Source of the DNA: Dendrolimus kikuchii
Lineage: Eukaryota > Arthropoda > Insecta > Lepidoptera > Lasiocampidae
NCBI GenBank assembly: GCA_019925095.2
Contig: CM034408.1
Location: forward strand, 4,341,001 to 4,405,000
Reading direction: 5' to 3'
Length of the DNA: 64,000 nt
The translations under genes were made by a program, and so were the position numbers. The notes under the pieces are model-generated. The model saw nothing but the letters and a program-made list of their open reading frames with translations, searched no databases and was not told the DNA's origin. This document shows positions 43,241 to 54,114 of the stretch, piece after piece (within the stretch, counting starts at the first letter, position 1; each line of letters starts with the position of its first letter).

Positions 43241-43464
43241 TTTTATTTCTTTTTTATTGCATGAATTCAGAAGACAGGCAGACGACTCACCTGATGGAAC
43301 GCGTTTACCATCGCCTATGGAAACTTGCAACACCTAAGGTGCTCCAAATGCGCTGCTGCTCTCTAAAGCGAGACTGGAAGCTGGCCACTAATGCCGGAAC
43401 ACAACTCAGAGTTGTTATGACGGCCGCAGGAAATTGTATTCTTTCTCTATGCCTGCACGGATAA
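43241..43464 (-). repeat. Family X copy with internal deletion
   Basis: It lies directly after the CR1-like tail. The ~90-bp segment between GGTTGTTATG and GCCGCAGGAAATTG is missing relative to other copies. Confidence 0.75.
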
Positions 43465-43469
43465 GATTA

Positions 43470-44000
43470 GATTAGTTAGTGGTTCTATAATAATATATTT
43501 TTATAAATACTGCTGCAATTATTCAATTACCGCCAAAGTCTAAATAATAAGGATTTTACTTTACGTGACAAGAAGGGTAAAAACGCCAGTTACCGCCTGT
43601 CAAGTCACTTTTATTTATACCCCGGCGGTTCCCCACAAGGATTCCCAGGGGCTTTGGTGGGACTTAACTCTAATTGCGACCTGTCAAATGTCAAACTGAT
43701 TTACTTTCCTCATTGACATTTCACTTAACCGCCGAGACAAATAGAAAGAGGGATGCTTTTTGTAAAGTTTGGTATGCATCGTTTTCGCTTGGTGCTATTG
43801 ATTTTATGAGAAATTCATTTATATATGTGAAAGCGTGTATGTCTGGATGTGTGTTTATTATTATTGATACTTTACAAACCTGTCTTAAATATATTTTTAG
43901 ACCTGAAATTATCGTAGCTCTTACGAGATACAAAATTTGAAGTGTTCATGCAGGTATGGCCGCGGGATTAGCTTAGTATAAAATATTAGTTATAGAATCC
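43470..44000. other. Unassigned stretch
   Basis: No element or credible gene is seen. Confidence 0.3.
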
Positions 44001-44004
44001 GATA

Positions 44005-44256
44005 TCTTATACTAATATATAAAGCTGAAGAGTTTGTTTTTTTGCTTGAACGCGCTATCGGGAACTACTGGTCTGATTTTAAAAATTATTTCAATGTTAA
44101 ATACCCCATTTATCGGGGAAGGCTATAGGCTATACATCATCATGCTAAGACCAATAGGAGCGGAGCACCAATGAAGAATGTTTCTAAATCGGGGGATTTT
44201 TGAACTTACTTTTTTTGAAACTATTCCACGCGGACAAAGTGTCGAGCAGAAGCTAG
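44005..44256 (+). mobile_element. Complete short Helitron-like element
   Basis: 252 bp starting TCTTATACTAATATATAAAG after A (44004) and ending AGAAGCTAG before T (44257), with a hairpin region CCACGCGGACAAAGTGTCGAG near the end split by a small change. It is the closest relative of the nested element at 2278. Confidence 0.8.
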
Positions 44257-44584
44257 TCTGATGTAAAATCTGTGAACAGCTCCTAAAATCCATTTAACTA
44301 GATTGCGCCACATGAGTTGCTTTTTGCTTTTTGACTTTTTATTATTTAAAACGTCTTTTTAATATCTACTTAATTAGTTGAAATTGAAAAAGATACGAGA
44401 AGTTCAATTTTTCGATTTATTTAATCTATCACATATTTTCCCAAATTTGACACTTCATTTCAAATTGCTTTTTAAATAGCATCACCTTTGTAGTTCTCGA
44501 AATAAATAACTGACAGTCGTCTATATGAAGGTATACATCAGAGTGGGGTTACAAGGGCTCCTTTACCTTTACATACAATGTATT

Positions 44585-44690
44585 ACCGCGCCTGTTTCCT
44601 ATGTGGGTAGGCTGAGACTAAGGATCTCCATTTGCGACGACAAACAACTTTCGCTTCATCTACTTTCATTAATCTCTTCATACATGCACG
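44585..44690 (-). repeat. Diverged LINE-A-related 3' end
   Basis: The minus strand reads CMKRLMKVDEAKVVC...KWRSLVSAYPHRK, parallel to the LINE-A C-terminus, but with no TGTA tail. Confidence 0.5.
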
Positions 44691-44877
44691 TTTATGTGAG
44701 GGGCTTTTATTAAATTTATTGACGCAGAAAACAAATTACAATGATAACAAACGCTTACAACTATAAACAAAAAGCTGGATTGTAATTTACATATAAAATA
44801 TATACATAGAAATAGTACGAGACTGAACTTTTTAATACTTTTACCTTTATGTATCAGAATTCTAAAATAGTAATAAT

Positions 44878-45117
44878 TCGCCACCTTAAAAGGCTCTCGC
44901 TTGGTATCTGGGTGAAGGGTCGGATGCAGAAGGCAGCTCTGTTGGACACGTATTGTGAGGAGATTCCTATGTCTGGAGCCCTAACCACCGGTAGCCTGGA
45001 CCCTAAGCCCTACTGCCGGCGGAGATCAGTTTTTTATATTTTTTTATAAATTGATGTAAAGATATTTATAAGAAAAATGTAAAAAACTATAAAATGAAAT
45101 ATATATGTGAATTATAA
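44878..45117 (+). pseudogene. LINE-D (Dong/R4-like) C-terminal fragment
   Basis: It encodes HLKRLSLGIWVKGRMQKAAL then LLDTY, matching the end of the frame at 59576-59947. A short 3' UTR follows and abuts TAATAATAATAA at about 45117. The restriction-like endonuclease motif is not included. Confidence 0.7.
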
Positions 45118-45134
45118 TAATAATAATTTATTGT

Positions 45135-46880
45135 GAAAAAGCCAGATACAATAACAAAAAAAAATAATTTAAATCTATGTATATATGTTGACAATGTAAT
45201 TTCCCTAACCCCCAAACTAGGTTTGCATCTGTGTCTTGGGGGTTTGTTGTAGGTTCTCATGGGTGTGTATTACAAAATATTATTACGTAAACTTGTAAGC
45301 AGATAAATGTAAAATTAAGATCCAATTTTACTCAGCAGATATTCAGTTTCATTATACTGTAATTTTTGTAAACTTTCAGTAAGTTTCTTTTTATTTTTGA
45401 ATAAAGTAAGGGAGTGAATAGATATTTTTTTATTATTATATAAAAGCGAACTTAAGTAGACATAATTTCGGCTGGCAAAGGTAGAACGTCTAACAGGTAC
45501 ATCACATACTGGGTGACCTTAGTGATTGTTCGCGCGTTCTTAGATATTCTAATTAACAACACCGGTAGTAATTTTGATAACGTGTTTATCGATACAATTT
45601 AATTTTCAAAAACGATAACAGGAGCTCGTTACCTGTTATCGTGTCACGGGAACCCCATAACTGGTATAAAACCGTTCATATTCCCTCGCATTCACAAGAT
45701 CGGTGGCCATACGTTACTTGTTAAACTGTTAGCCGGACTGCTGACCAAGATATTCTAATGACGGCTACTATCTAAACGATGATTAGGGCGGCTGGAACCC
45801 TACTGTGAATTCTCGAATGGAAATTCGAGTCAATTGAAACTCTGTCGAAGTATCTACCTATATGTGTAAGACACGTGAAGTAGTGTATGAAATATAAAAT
45901 TATTGCTTTGAATTTTTATTTACGTACATTGTAAACTCAGTAAACATGTAAAAACATTAAAAATCTAACCGTTTTAACCAACATCGTAAAAAAAGTGTGT
46001 CGCTGGTAGATCTAAAAATTGTTCTAATTTTATCTAATTTATATTATAATGTAGGGAAATAATTCGAGTGTAGTTCTATTGAGTAATATGAATAAATTAC
46101 TATTAAAAAACGATGGAATGTAAAGACGGACTATATGAAATGAAAAGCGAAGATATTGAAGAAATTACAATTACTACGTTGAACACCTACTTGTTGTCTG
46201 ATTTTAATATTTGTACATTTTGAAACCAAATTTTAATAACGTCTCTCTTTTTCATATTAAAAATTTATATAAACAACCTATAGGTGTCAAATTGTTGAAA
46301 TCTTTATTTTGTCTTTTTAGGTCGTTTTGTTTTTGTTAATGTGGTTGTTTATTTTATCAACTTATTCATCATCATTTGCATTTAGCATTTTTTGTGTTTT
46401 CTTTACAATTTGTTATTAGTTTAATAAACTCGAAGCGTTCTCAATGTTTTCGAGGATTTATGTTATCGAAACATGAACCAGTGGTACTCTAAATAGATAA
46501 TAACAGCCTGGCACCGAAGGTGGTTAACAGCGTGCAGTGATAGATTATGATAGCCGGGTACTCGTAAGCGATAAAAGTACAGGGGTACATACTCTATAAC
46601 CAGATAATATATAGATAAAGAGGCAGATCTTGATTTAAAGAAAATCATGAATACCTAACACTACCTAAATGTATGTACAAATCAAGCAGAGCCATATTGA
46701 AGAGAAGAAGAGAAAAATTACTCTCTCTTGTCATTGCGATGTAGCCATATCACTAGTTAGTAAGTTTATGTTGTCTATGTTTTTGTTCTTCCTCTTTGTC
46801 TGTGTGTCATGTCGGTCAGTCGTATTAAATTTTGTATCTCTTTTAAAATTATAAAACACAGTTTGAAGTCAGTTAATTTA
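45135..46880. other. Largely unique stretch with one possible promoter
   Basis: No repeat family of this window matches. The part at 45530-45860 is the least A/T-rich and could be host regulatory or first-exon sequence, but no coding exon is recognised. Confidence 0.3.
45665..45700 (+). promoter_or_regulatory. Possible core promoter (TATA box plus initiator)
   Basis: TATAAA at 45665 is followed about 28 bp later by CATTCACA, an arthropod-initiator-like sequence. It lies in non-repetitive DNA. Without a downstream exon this is only a candidate. Confidence 0.22.
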
Positions 46881-47302
46881 TGATTAGCCGTGCTCAAAAT
46901 TTGACCACAATAATTAATGTCAAAGATCTTATCACAGATTTCGCCAAGGCTACACTGGTAGTTTGACTTGAACAATAAACAAAAGAGTATATATGCGTGT
47001 GTGTGTGTCAAATACATAGTAGTGTGTGTAATTATTTTTTTTATCGTTTTGATGTATTTTTTATACATAATTTTAAAAATATATTAGCATTCATCGCTTC
47101 TTCTCTATATAAACTACTAGCGGCCCGGCGCGGTTTCACCCGCGCTCTGTCCCGCTCCCGTTGTATATAGCGTCATGTCATATGCCTATGACACTCCCTG
47201 TTAACCTAGCTTTCGAACAGTAAAAGAATTTTTAAAATCGGTTTAGTACATCCAGAGATTACCCCCTACAACGTCACAAACTCTCAAACTTTACCTCTTT
47301 AT

Positions 47303-47876
47303 TGCTGCGTTTCCACGCTTGCCAAGGCTCGGCAATCGTCCACAAGCCCCAAGCGTCCACAAATCTCGCTTGGCATTTGGGAGTCGTTTACACGCTTGTG
47401 AATCCGTCAGTGTGTTACGTACATCCAAGCATGGCGGACGTCGAACTTGTATCGGCTATTACGTTTGACTTAACCTACTTTTATTTCAAATACAAGCAAA
47501 GTAAAACAAAAGCAAGGAAAGCCCGACGACCACGAAGATGGTGGATGATAAAGATTCATAAAAATCGTACCCGGTAGCTAATAAGTTTTTCGGTTACTTC
47601 ATAAAAATTTAGAAGGTGAACCTAAAACCTAAAAATTTTCGGTATTCAAAATGTAACGGTGCCGGTGTATATGTATATGCGGCTACTAAGCGCGCGCCAA
47701 CGTGTGAACGCATCGCAAGCGCTTGTCGCAAGCGCCCTTTGATTTGTGTCCAAAAACCGACACTAGCCCGAATCGAATACAAGCGTCCACAAGCTCACGC
47801 AAGCCAAGCCAAACGCCCTCTACACGCTTGTGCTTGTGGACGCTTGCCGAGCCTTGGCAAGCGTGGAAACGCAGCA
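47303..47876. mobile_element. Mini-Harbinger inside the Helitron
   Basis: 574 bp with long terminal inverted repeats: TGCTGCGTTTCCACGCTTGC continues for about 45 bp with one or two mismatches. Flanked by the 3-bp direct repeat TAT (47300-47302, 47877-47879). Subterminal CAAGCGTCCACAAGC motifs recur several times. Three-base duplications fit the PIF/Harbinger superfamily, and the short frame inside supports it. Confidence 0.8.
47431..47577 (+). pseudogene. Start of a Harbinger-type nuclease ORF, truncated
   Basis: A 48-codon frame beginning MADVELVSAITFDL and ending RRPRRWWMIKIHKNRTR before a stop. The arginine-rich RRWW.IH run resembles the N-terminus of PIF/Harbinger (HARBI1-like) nucleases, which have an RRFW/RRWW motif there. 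The catalytic DDE domain is absent, so the encoded product cannot be a transposase. The frame also reads openly upstream to 47302 through the terminal repeat. Confidence 0.6.
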
Positions 47877-47979
47877 TATAATATTAGTATAGATAAGTGT
47901 GCGAAATTTCATACTCCTCCGTCCGCGCAATTTTCGTAAAAAGGGGCACAAAGTTTTTGCTTCACGTATTAATATAGAT

Positions 47980-48460
47980 TTATAATATATCTCTCCCCAT
48001 AACAACAAGTAAAATTAAAATATACCACAGTCATATGCCTAATCAGAAAAATGTACATACACAAGTTTAAATATAATATTTGCAGTGTTTTTTATATTAG
48101 ACCTGAGAACTTCAAATCCATGTTAAGTCTATTTAAGCTCGCCGGCTTGTAAGCGTTGATTTATATAGCAGTTTGTAAAGCTAGCAGTTTTCCGTCAGTA
48201 CGTTAATGCGCCCATTTGCAAGTTCTAAACGACGGTCTATGCATTAGCTATGACTCACACGGATTTGTTTAACAATTAACTTAATGGTAGGCCTTGGTAT
48301 GTGATTGATTATAACATTTTTATCTGAGCTCCGTAATCTTTAACTGTAGTCTAGTTTATCTCTATTTCTTTAAACCTGCTTTTTCTTACGAGATAAATTT
48401 TTGAATACAATTTTAATTTGTGCGTTTAGAAAGAAAAAGAATAACTTGTTTTTTAAAAAG
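47980..48460. other. Unassigned stretch
   Basis: No gene or element is recognised. Confidence 0.3.
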
Positions 48461-48464
48461 GTTT

Positions 48465-48740
48465 TCAAATACAAGCTTTTGAGATCATGGATATCATGTA
48501 GCAGCAGAGTGCTAGCCAAGACAAGTAAAACGAGCCCAAACATGACGTTGTTTAGTACAGTAGTTCCTATGGCCTTCCGACTGCATAATCAGATCAGCTC
48601 CATGGTACCATATTATTGCATTGTCATGAGATATACATATGCGTGCAAAATTTCAGCTCAATCGGAAACCGGGAAGTTGGTGAAATTTAACTTGCAAGAT
48701 TCGACCCGAACTTACATCCATTGCAAGTTAAATAAAAGCT
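48465..48740 (+). repeat. ~300-bp dispersed repeat, pair of 41941-42245
   Basis: It runs from AAATACAAGCTTTTGAGATC to TTGCAAGTTAAATAAAAGCT. Differences from the other copy include several short indels. The end TAAATAAAAGCTTGTAAAA might be a polyadenylation region, making plus the sense strand. Confidence 0.7.
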
Positions 48741-48987
48741 TGTAAAAAGACTTTATTTGACGAATATGGCAACGTAATTACTATACATATTATAATAATA
48801 CATATATTCATATATACATAGCATGTTTTGAAAAATTGTACGCGCATTTTCAGCAAACACTCAGAGTAGGTAGTATACACTCAGACACGCAGAATATTGT
48901 TGTGCCGGAATTATATCCGACACAACGTTGATTTTCAGTGCAAATCTTCCTAATTTGTTTTTTTATATATTTATTTACATCAAAATA

Positions 48988-49105
48988 CAGCGTAACCTCT
49001 ATATAACGACACTGAAGACGTGTTGTTTTTGCGTTATAGAGAGTTGTCGTTAAATGGAGATAAGTCTGTTATTTTTGTCTGACGAATTTTGCTTCACCAG
49101 TAATT
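48988..49105 (+). repeat. Possible pogo/Tigger-like terminal fragment
   Basis: CAGCGTAACCTCTATATAAC followed by GACACT resembles pogo/Tigger-type inverted termini. GTTATAGAGAGTTGTCGTTA about 55 bp on reads like an inner repeat. Only one end is recognisable. Confidence 0.4.
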
Positions 49106-49398
49106 TTGGTGTATTTTTTTTACTTATTTTATTCATATCTTGAGATATTGAGACATCTTGGTGATAAAGGAAGTACTTAGAAATTACTACGGTATTTCGG
49201 AATTTCTTACAAACGGTATGCATGATGCCGACAGTCGAGTTTATTACGGGCTAGGATAATAAGGTGATAAAAGAACTTACACAGCTGCTTAGCTTTTACT
49301 AATTTTGGCAACTTAAAAAGTACTTTTTATTACTTAATTATTGTCGTTATTGAGAGTGGGTGTAATGCTATATAAAGTGTATCATGGAATGGAAAACA

Positions 49399-49830
49399 AG
49401 CTTTTTTTTACCAGGGGAAGTCCGTTTAAGGACTAAGCCGCGACAGGCACAGAAGCCTGGGGGGATGTTCGCGACCCGTTGAGTGTGGGATTCGTCAGAT
49501 TGGGAGTGGCACTAGCTGTCCCAGTCAGAACTGCTGCCACGCTATTGCCACTCCCCAGTTAGGGATACCACTAAAACCCCTGGGTATTTCGTCTGCGCCT
49601 TATGCCAGCGCTACGGGTAATTGGGCTTCCCGACTCCGCGATGCCCTGGCAGGCGTGGGCCTCGGTCACTAGGCCTCTTCCAATATCGAGGGAGCTTCTC
49701 CCCCGGCGCCTACTTGATCTACTCCATGCGTGGGGCAGTCTGTAACGCGCCCCACGGGAAGAGAGATGAACGCGCGCGGAACACTCGCGCTCTCATCTAG
49801 GCGGCATGTGACCCCGATGGGCCCCACCCG
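49399..49830. repeat. GC-rich insert flanked by a near-identical direct repeat
   Basis: The GC-rich block contrasts with A/T-rich flanks. ATGGAAAACAAGCTTTTTTT (49386 on) and ATGGAAGACAAGCTTCTTTT (49831 on) flank it, like a target duplication of a retroposon, which would have its A-tail (T run) at the left. It carries palindromic GTGGGGCAG...CGCGCCCCAC. No protein motif is recognised. Confidence 0.5.
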
Positions 49831-49854
49831 CATGGAAGACAAGCTTCTTTTTTT

Positions 49855-50215
49855 TCAGGCGGGAGAAATGCTATTTACGCACAATACCGGGTCCTTTGCA
49901 AGGGATTAGATCATAGTCGATCATGGAGGCATTCCCAGAAGGGGCAATCCAAACAGTAATCGACCGGCTTGTGTGGAGACTTGAACATAAATGGTTAATA
50001 CCCACTAAAACCACCCTCCTCCGACGGCCCCGCGCTTATGGCAGGAAAGGCATGAGACTACGTAAACTTAGTTACGCCCACACCGATCCTAGCGCAATAA
50101 GTGCATGAGAAAGCCCCTGGAAAGGACTAACTCACTTCGACGACAGGGGTGAAGACTCCTCTGCTTCTTTGATGTTAGAGGGCCCCTGAAGCGGTATTAT
50201 TTTTAGGGAGGGAAA
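49855..50215. repeat. Second GC-rich block, unidentified
   Basis: From CAGGCGGGAGAAATGC to GGGCCCCTGAAGCGG. Probably part of the same retroposon or a relative of 49399-49830. The 61-codon frame at 49923-50108 has no recognised motif. Confidence 0.4.
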
Positions 50216-50339
50216 TCATGCGCATATCTGTGTCTCCGAACTCCTGGCTGACGCCGGCAGCCATGTGTAGGCGCGTCAATATGCGCAATTCCACTTCTCT
50301 CCCTTTCTCGATCTGCGGCTTCCTTTTGAGACATTACCG

Positions 50340-50450
50340 TGTCGCAGAAATCGCAGTATGGTAAATTTCTTAAGGGAACTTTGCGAATTTATTATGGTCT
50401 GTTGTATATTACCCAGAAGACAATGTTTGTTTGTCTGCCGATTATTTATT
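50340..50450 (+). repeat. SINE 3' body fragment
   Basis: CAGTATGGTAAATTT, TTATTATGGTCTG and TTGTATATTACCCAGAAGAC match the SINE body at 40460-40600. Confidence 0.55.
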
Positions 50451-50860
50451 TCCGTTTCGCAAATCTCGCAGCCCTATGGGATAATTAGGTCAATAGAAAA
50501 TTGAAGTAGTCGATAAGATCTGGCATACCTCTCGGCTGGCATCGGCTTTCTTTGCCATCTTACACCTCCGCTGTTAAATGGTTATTATCTTTATGGTTTT
50601 AGATAAAACCGTTCGTCGTATCTCCTAACAGTGGTTTTGATATGGCTAGCGATATCCTGTAATGTTGCAATTAACGTAGTGCTGATAGTATGCTTTAACT
50701 AATTATTTGTATTGATTAGCTTAGTATGGGCAACGTTGTAGAATTTATATCTTCTTTTGCTAATAAAATTGAATAAGTGCAAGAAAAGCCCGATTCACAT
50801 TGGCATTAGTTAAGTAGTTAGTCAACTTCTGGATCTGGCAACATAAGCCCTTATCGCGCT
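50450..50860. other. Unassigned stretch
   Basis: No gene or element is recognised between the SINE fragment and the Penelope-type insertion. Confidence 0.3.
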
Positions 50861-50918
50861 AGACAGATATTTTTAATAAAACTACGTTTTAACGATTTTA
50901 AGCACGGTAATTTATTTG

Positions 50919-52113
50919 GATCAAGTTTTCTCTCTCCGCAATATCGTAGAGAAGCAGCTGGCTATGGGCCGGAAGGTTTTCTGCGGTTTTGTGGATCTAG
51001 AGAAAGCATTTGACAGGGTTGTGCGGAAGGAGCTCTGGGACATATTGCCCGGATATGGGATTAATGGCCAATTGATGCGTGCTGTGCAGTCCACTTACGA
51101 GGACTGTATGGCATGCGTGCGAGTGGATGGCAGCCTGTCGCCCTGGTTTGACGTCAATATTGGCGTCAGGCAGGGCTGCGTGCTGTCGGCTTTGCTGTTC
51201 ATCCTATACCTGGACGATTGTCTCCAGAGAATAAGATTGATGGATGTTGGGGTGCGAATGAGTGATCTAGTTGTAAGCACCTTGCTTTATGCGGATGATG
51301 CCGTGCTTTTAGCCGAATCGCCATCAGAACTGCAAACACTAGTCACAATGATGAAAGATGACTGTCAGGCGAGAGGCTTACATTTGAATGCGAAGAAAAC
51401 AAAGGTTATAGTGTTTGAAAGAGAAGAAACCAGAACGAATGCAAGGATAATGGTCGATGATGTTATGCTGGAGCAAGTGAATGAGTTTGTATATCTTGGA
51501 TGTGCTTTTAGCAGGGATGGAAGGTACACCGCTGATATAGAAAGAAGAGTAAATTTGGGGAATAGTTTGAGCGTTAGGTAAACTTCTAGGCGCTAAGAAC
51601 CTCAGCCAGAAGGCCCAGCTCGCCATACACAACGCGGTGCTGGTACCTACGCTCACGTATGGAAGCGAGAGTTGGGTATGGAAGAGAGAGCATGAAAGTA
51701 GAGTAAACGCGGTTGAGATGCGAGCACTGCGCAAAATCTGCGGAGTGACGCTCGCGGACCGCGTTCGTAATACCGAAGTAAGAAAGAGAGTTGGTCTGAA
51801 AGAGAGTGTCGGGGTGAAGGTAAGGAAAGGAATGCTCCGGTGGTTCGGGCATGTGGAAAGAATGCATGATGAAAGAATGACTAAACAGATATACAATGCA
51901 AAAGTGGATGGATGCAGAAGTCGTGGAAGGCCACGACACACCTTCCATGATCAAATTGATCGCGTACTAGCGGAGGGTGATGTCAGGAGCCTTAAGAACA
52001 GACGAGTGTGCATGACAAGAGTTATGAATGTCAAAGAAGCAAGTGAGGTGTGTAAGAATGGGCCTAAGTGGCGCTCTGTTGTTCGTGCCTACCCCGCAAG
52101 GGAACTGGCGTGA
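50919..52113 (+). pseudogene. LINE-A reverse transcriptase ORF, truncated and frameshifted
   Basis: The first part (to the stop at 51581) has the RT palm: FVDLEKAFDRV (motif A), GVRQGCVLSALLFILYLDD (motif B), LLYADDAVLL (motif C) and KTKVIVF. At about 51574 four extra bases (GTTAG region) shift the frame. The second frame (about 51587-52113) continues with LVPTLTYGSESWVWKREHE, MLRWFGHVERM, GRPRHTFHDQIDRVL and ends YPARELA. The endonuclease and RT fingers are missing. Family: RTE-like non-LTR retrotransposon, which copies its RNA at a nicked target. Confidence 0.9.
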
Positions 52114-52128
52114 AGTTATGTATGTATG
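50919..52128 (+). mobile_element. LINE-A (RTE-like), 5'-truncated, 11-bp target duplication
   Basis: Flanks TAATTTATTTG at 50908-50918 and 52129-52139 show a clean insertion into the Penelope-type terminus. The copy starts within the RT domain and runs to the TGTA-repeat tail. It is the longest LINE-A 3' portion in the window and serves as reference for the fragments. Confidence 0.92.
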
Positions 52129-52529
52129 TAATTTATTTGATTTTTGTTATTCCGACGTTTCGGCCACTTACAGTGGCCGTGATCACGGAAGACAAAGGTT
52201 TTATTTAGCCTACCGACAACTTGTTTATTTTAATTATTTATTTAGTTTTAATTTTTTTTATGGTTATTATTTACTCTATGGGAGCCTAATCGAATTTACC
52301 ACCGCTTCGCAACATGTTATGGCTTGAAGGGAAGAAACGGCGCAAGAAACTCTTTATCAAATATGCCTAGATCTAATATAATATTAAAATGGGTGGAAGG
52401 AAAAATAAAAGAGTAAAAGACGTCGGAATAACAAGAATCAAATAAATTACCGCGCTTAAAACCGTTAAAACGTAGTTTTATTATGTATACAAGTCGCGAA
52501 AACTTAAGAAAATATCAGATATTTTTACT

Positions 52530-52880
52530 TGAGTACCAAGGTGTCCATAAAGCTCGCATCACATTTGCATCAGTTAAGTACTCAGTTCACTTATCTAACT
52601 GGCGAAAGAAGCCTCTATCGTCGTTCGGAGAAATAATTTTTAGTTGAGTATTAAGTTGTCTATAAAGCTCGATTTACACTTGCATCAGTTAAGTAGTTAG
52701 TTAACTTGTAAAAGTGGCTAAATCAGCCCTTATCGTCGTTTGGACAGACATTTTTAGTTGAGTACTAATTTTTATAAGACATGAAAAAGTATTCCTCATA
52801 CGTATTCTAAGAAAAGTAAAGTCAGGTATTCAAGCTGAGCTCTTTCAGCATAGTGGTCACATCATCTGCTTGACATATTA
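52530..52880. other. Short local direct repeats, no gene
   Basis: Three loosely repeated ~100-bp segments share AAAGCTCG, TTGCATCAGTTAAGTA and TTTTTA...TTGAGTA (about 52521, 52642, 52752), also echoed at 50786-50875 and 53511-53553. This looks like an old local tandem repeat that predates the Penelope-type insertion. Confidence 0.5.
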
Positions 52881-52883
52881 TAT

Positions 52884-53424
52884 TCTTACAACTTAGGCCC
52901 TGACAAAGACAAATTCGACGTACAGATCTGTAAAAGCACATTTTATTACCTGTCGGCATGTGAACTAATTGTAATACTTTTATGATCGTCTTCTTTTGTG
53001 CACTTATTTATTGGCATACGTTTCTAGTTATTTTCGAGAATAGCCTATCGTTCTATTGTATTCGTTTACGGCCGCTTGCAGGCTGCACCATTAGCCAGGT
53101 GTTGCGGATTACAATTGCAAGCTAAGTCTAGGAAATTGTGTCGACGTTACCGGGCGGGCATATTTGCATTTGTGAAGTATAAAACAACGGCCTGATGGAG
53201 AGAGGTCAGTTGAGCTACAACTATGATACGGGCGTGACGCGTGTATATTCGGGAATCTAATAGTGACGGACTGCGCGTTTTATTGAATTACGACCTTCTG
53301 CATTACGTTTGGATTTGTTGTGTTCGGTTATATTTGTACCTGTGTTATACATGTTTGTATAGTTCTAATAAACTCCATAATAATTCTAACGGCATTTTAA
53401 TTCCAGTCCCGCTAACTTTTAACA
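52884..53424 (+). mobile_element. Solo LTR, family L copy 3
   Basis: 541 bp matching 4095-4604 and 37280-37762. The ends have decayed (TTCTTAC...TTTTAACA), with ATAT on each side (52880-52883, 53425-53428). Confidence 0.7.
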
Positions 53425-53429
53425 ATATC

Positions 53430-53985
53430 AATAAAACTGGGCTCCATAATTAAAAGTAAGCATCATACCGTTTTCTGTTTGTCACAGCTTTTATTGAAAT
53501 CTAAATAAGTTGTCCATAAAGCTCGACCCACATTTGCATCCGTTAAGTAATTGGTAATATAATGTTCCTTATTGCGCACAAGAGAGCAGTTTACATCAGT
53601 ATTAACATTATCAGCGGTTAACATCAGTAGTTATTTGTTTTATAAACGCAAACAAATAACTTAGGAACTAGCAATTTCATGGGGAGAGATATTCGCAATC
53701 TTCTCGTAATCCAATCTAGCTTTTGACAATCCTATTTATTTCATATTGGATTCATACAATTTGATGTCTTTATTTGTTTGTTTAACATTGTACTCTTGTT
53801 TATGTGTTTGTACTATTTACATATTAACATGGTTTTAAAGGAGTTTGTTGTTGTACGTCTTAAAGGTTTATACTAAATAACATTTTGTATATGCATCATT
53901 AGAAAATGCTATTTAATAATATCATTAAATATGATACCAAAAATGTCCAATGTGTATTATAATTAAATAAACGATATTTACAAAT
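53430..53985. other. Unassigned A/T-rich stretch
   Basis: Apart from the direct-repeat echo near 53511, nothing is recognised. Confidence 0.3.
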
Positions 53986-53995
53986 AAGTAAAAAT

Positions 53996-54105
53996 GTCAA
54001 AGAGGCAAGTGAGGTGTGTAAGAATAAGCCTAAATGGCACTCTGTTGTTCGTGCCTACCCCGCAAGGGAACTGGCGTGAAGTTATGTATGTATGTATGTA
54101 TGTAT
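53996..54105 (+). mobile_element. LINE-A 3' fragment with 8-bp target duplication
   Basis: A 110-bp end (NVKEASEVCKNKPKWHSVV) with a TGTA tail. Flanks GTAAAAAT at 53988-53995 and 54106-54113. Confidence 0.85.
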
Positions 54106-54114
54106 GTAAAAATT

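Larger units (their letters stand above)
47117..47893 (-). mobile_element. Second-layer Helitron-like element
   Basis: On the minus strand it begins TCTATACTAATATTATA after A and ends with the perfect hairpin CGCGGGTGAAACCGCG, then CCGGGCCGCTAG, before T. Removing it restores the family-Z sequence CACTTATAGTTTATATAG of copy 2. Own length without the inner element is about 200 bp. Confidence 0.85.
46882..47978 (-). mobile_element. Helitron-like element copy 4 (family Z), outer layer of a triple nest
   Basis: On the minus strand it starts at 47978 after A (TCTATATTAATACGTGAAGC) and runs to about 46882, where the CTAG end has decayed. It contains the Helitron at 47117-47893, which contains the Harbinger MITE at 47303-47876. 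Confidence 0.75.
50876..52515. mobile_element. Penelope-type insertion of two facing termini, split by LINE-A
   Basis: The outer flanks CAGATATTTTTA at 50864-50875 and 52516-52527 are a 12-bp target duplication. Without the LINE the element is about 420 bp: a long terminus in inverted orientation (50876-50918 joined to 52140-52432) followed by a short one in direct orientation (52439-52515, ending AACTTAAGAAAATAT). No ORF is present. The arrangement matches the insertion at 60348-61022. Confidence 0.75.

Noticed and set aside
47616..47939. 107-codon frame with repeated Arg/Lys motifs
   Set aside because: It spans the end of the Harbinger MITE, the Helitron and the outer element, so it cannot be an evolved gene.
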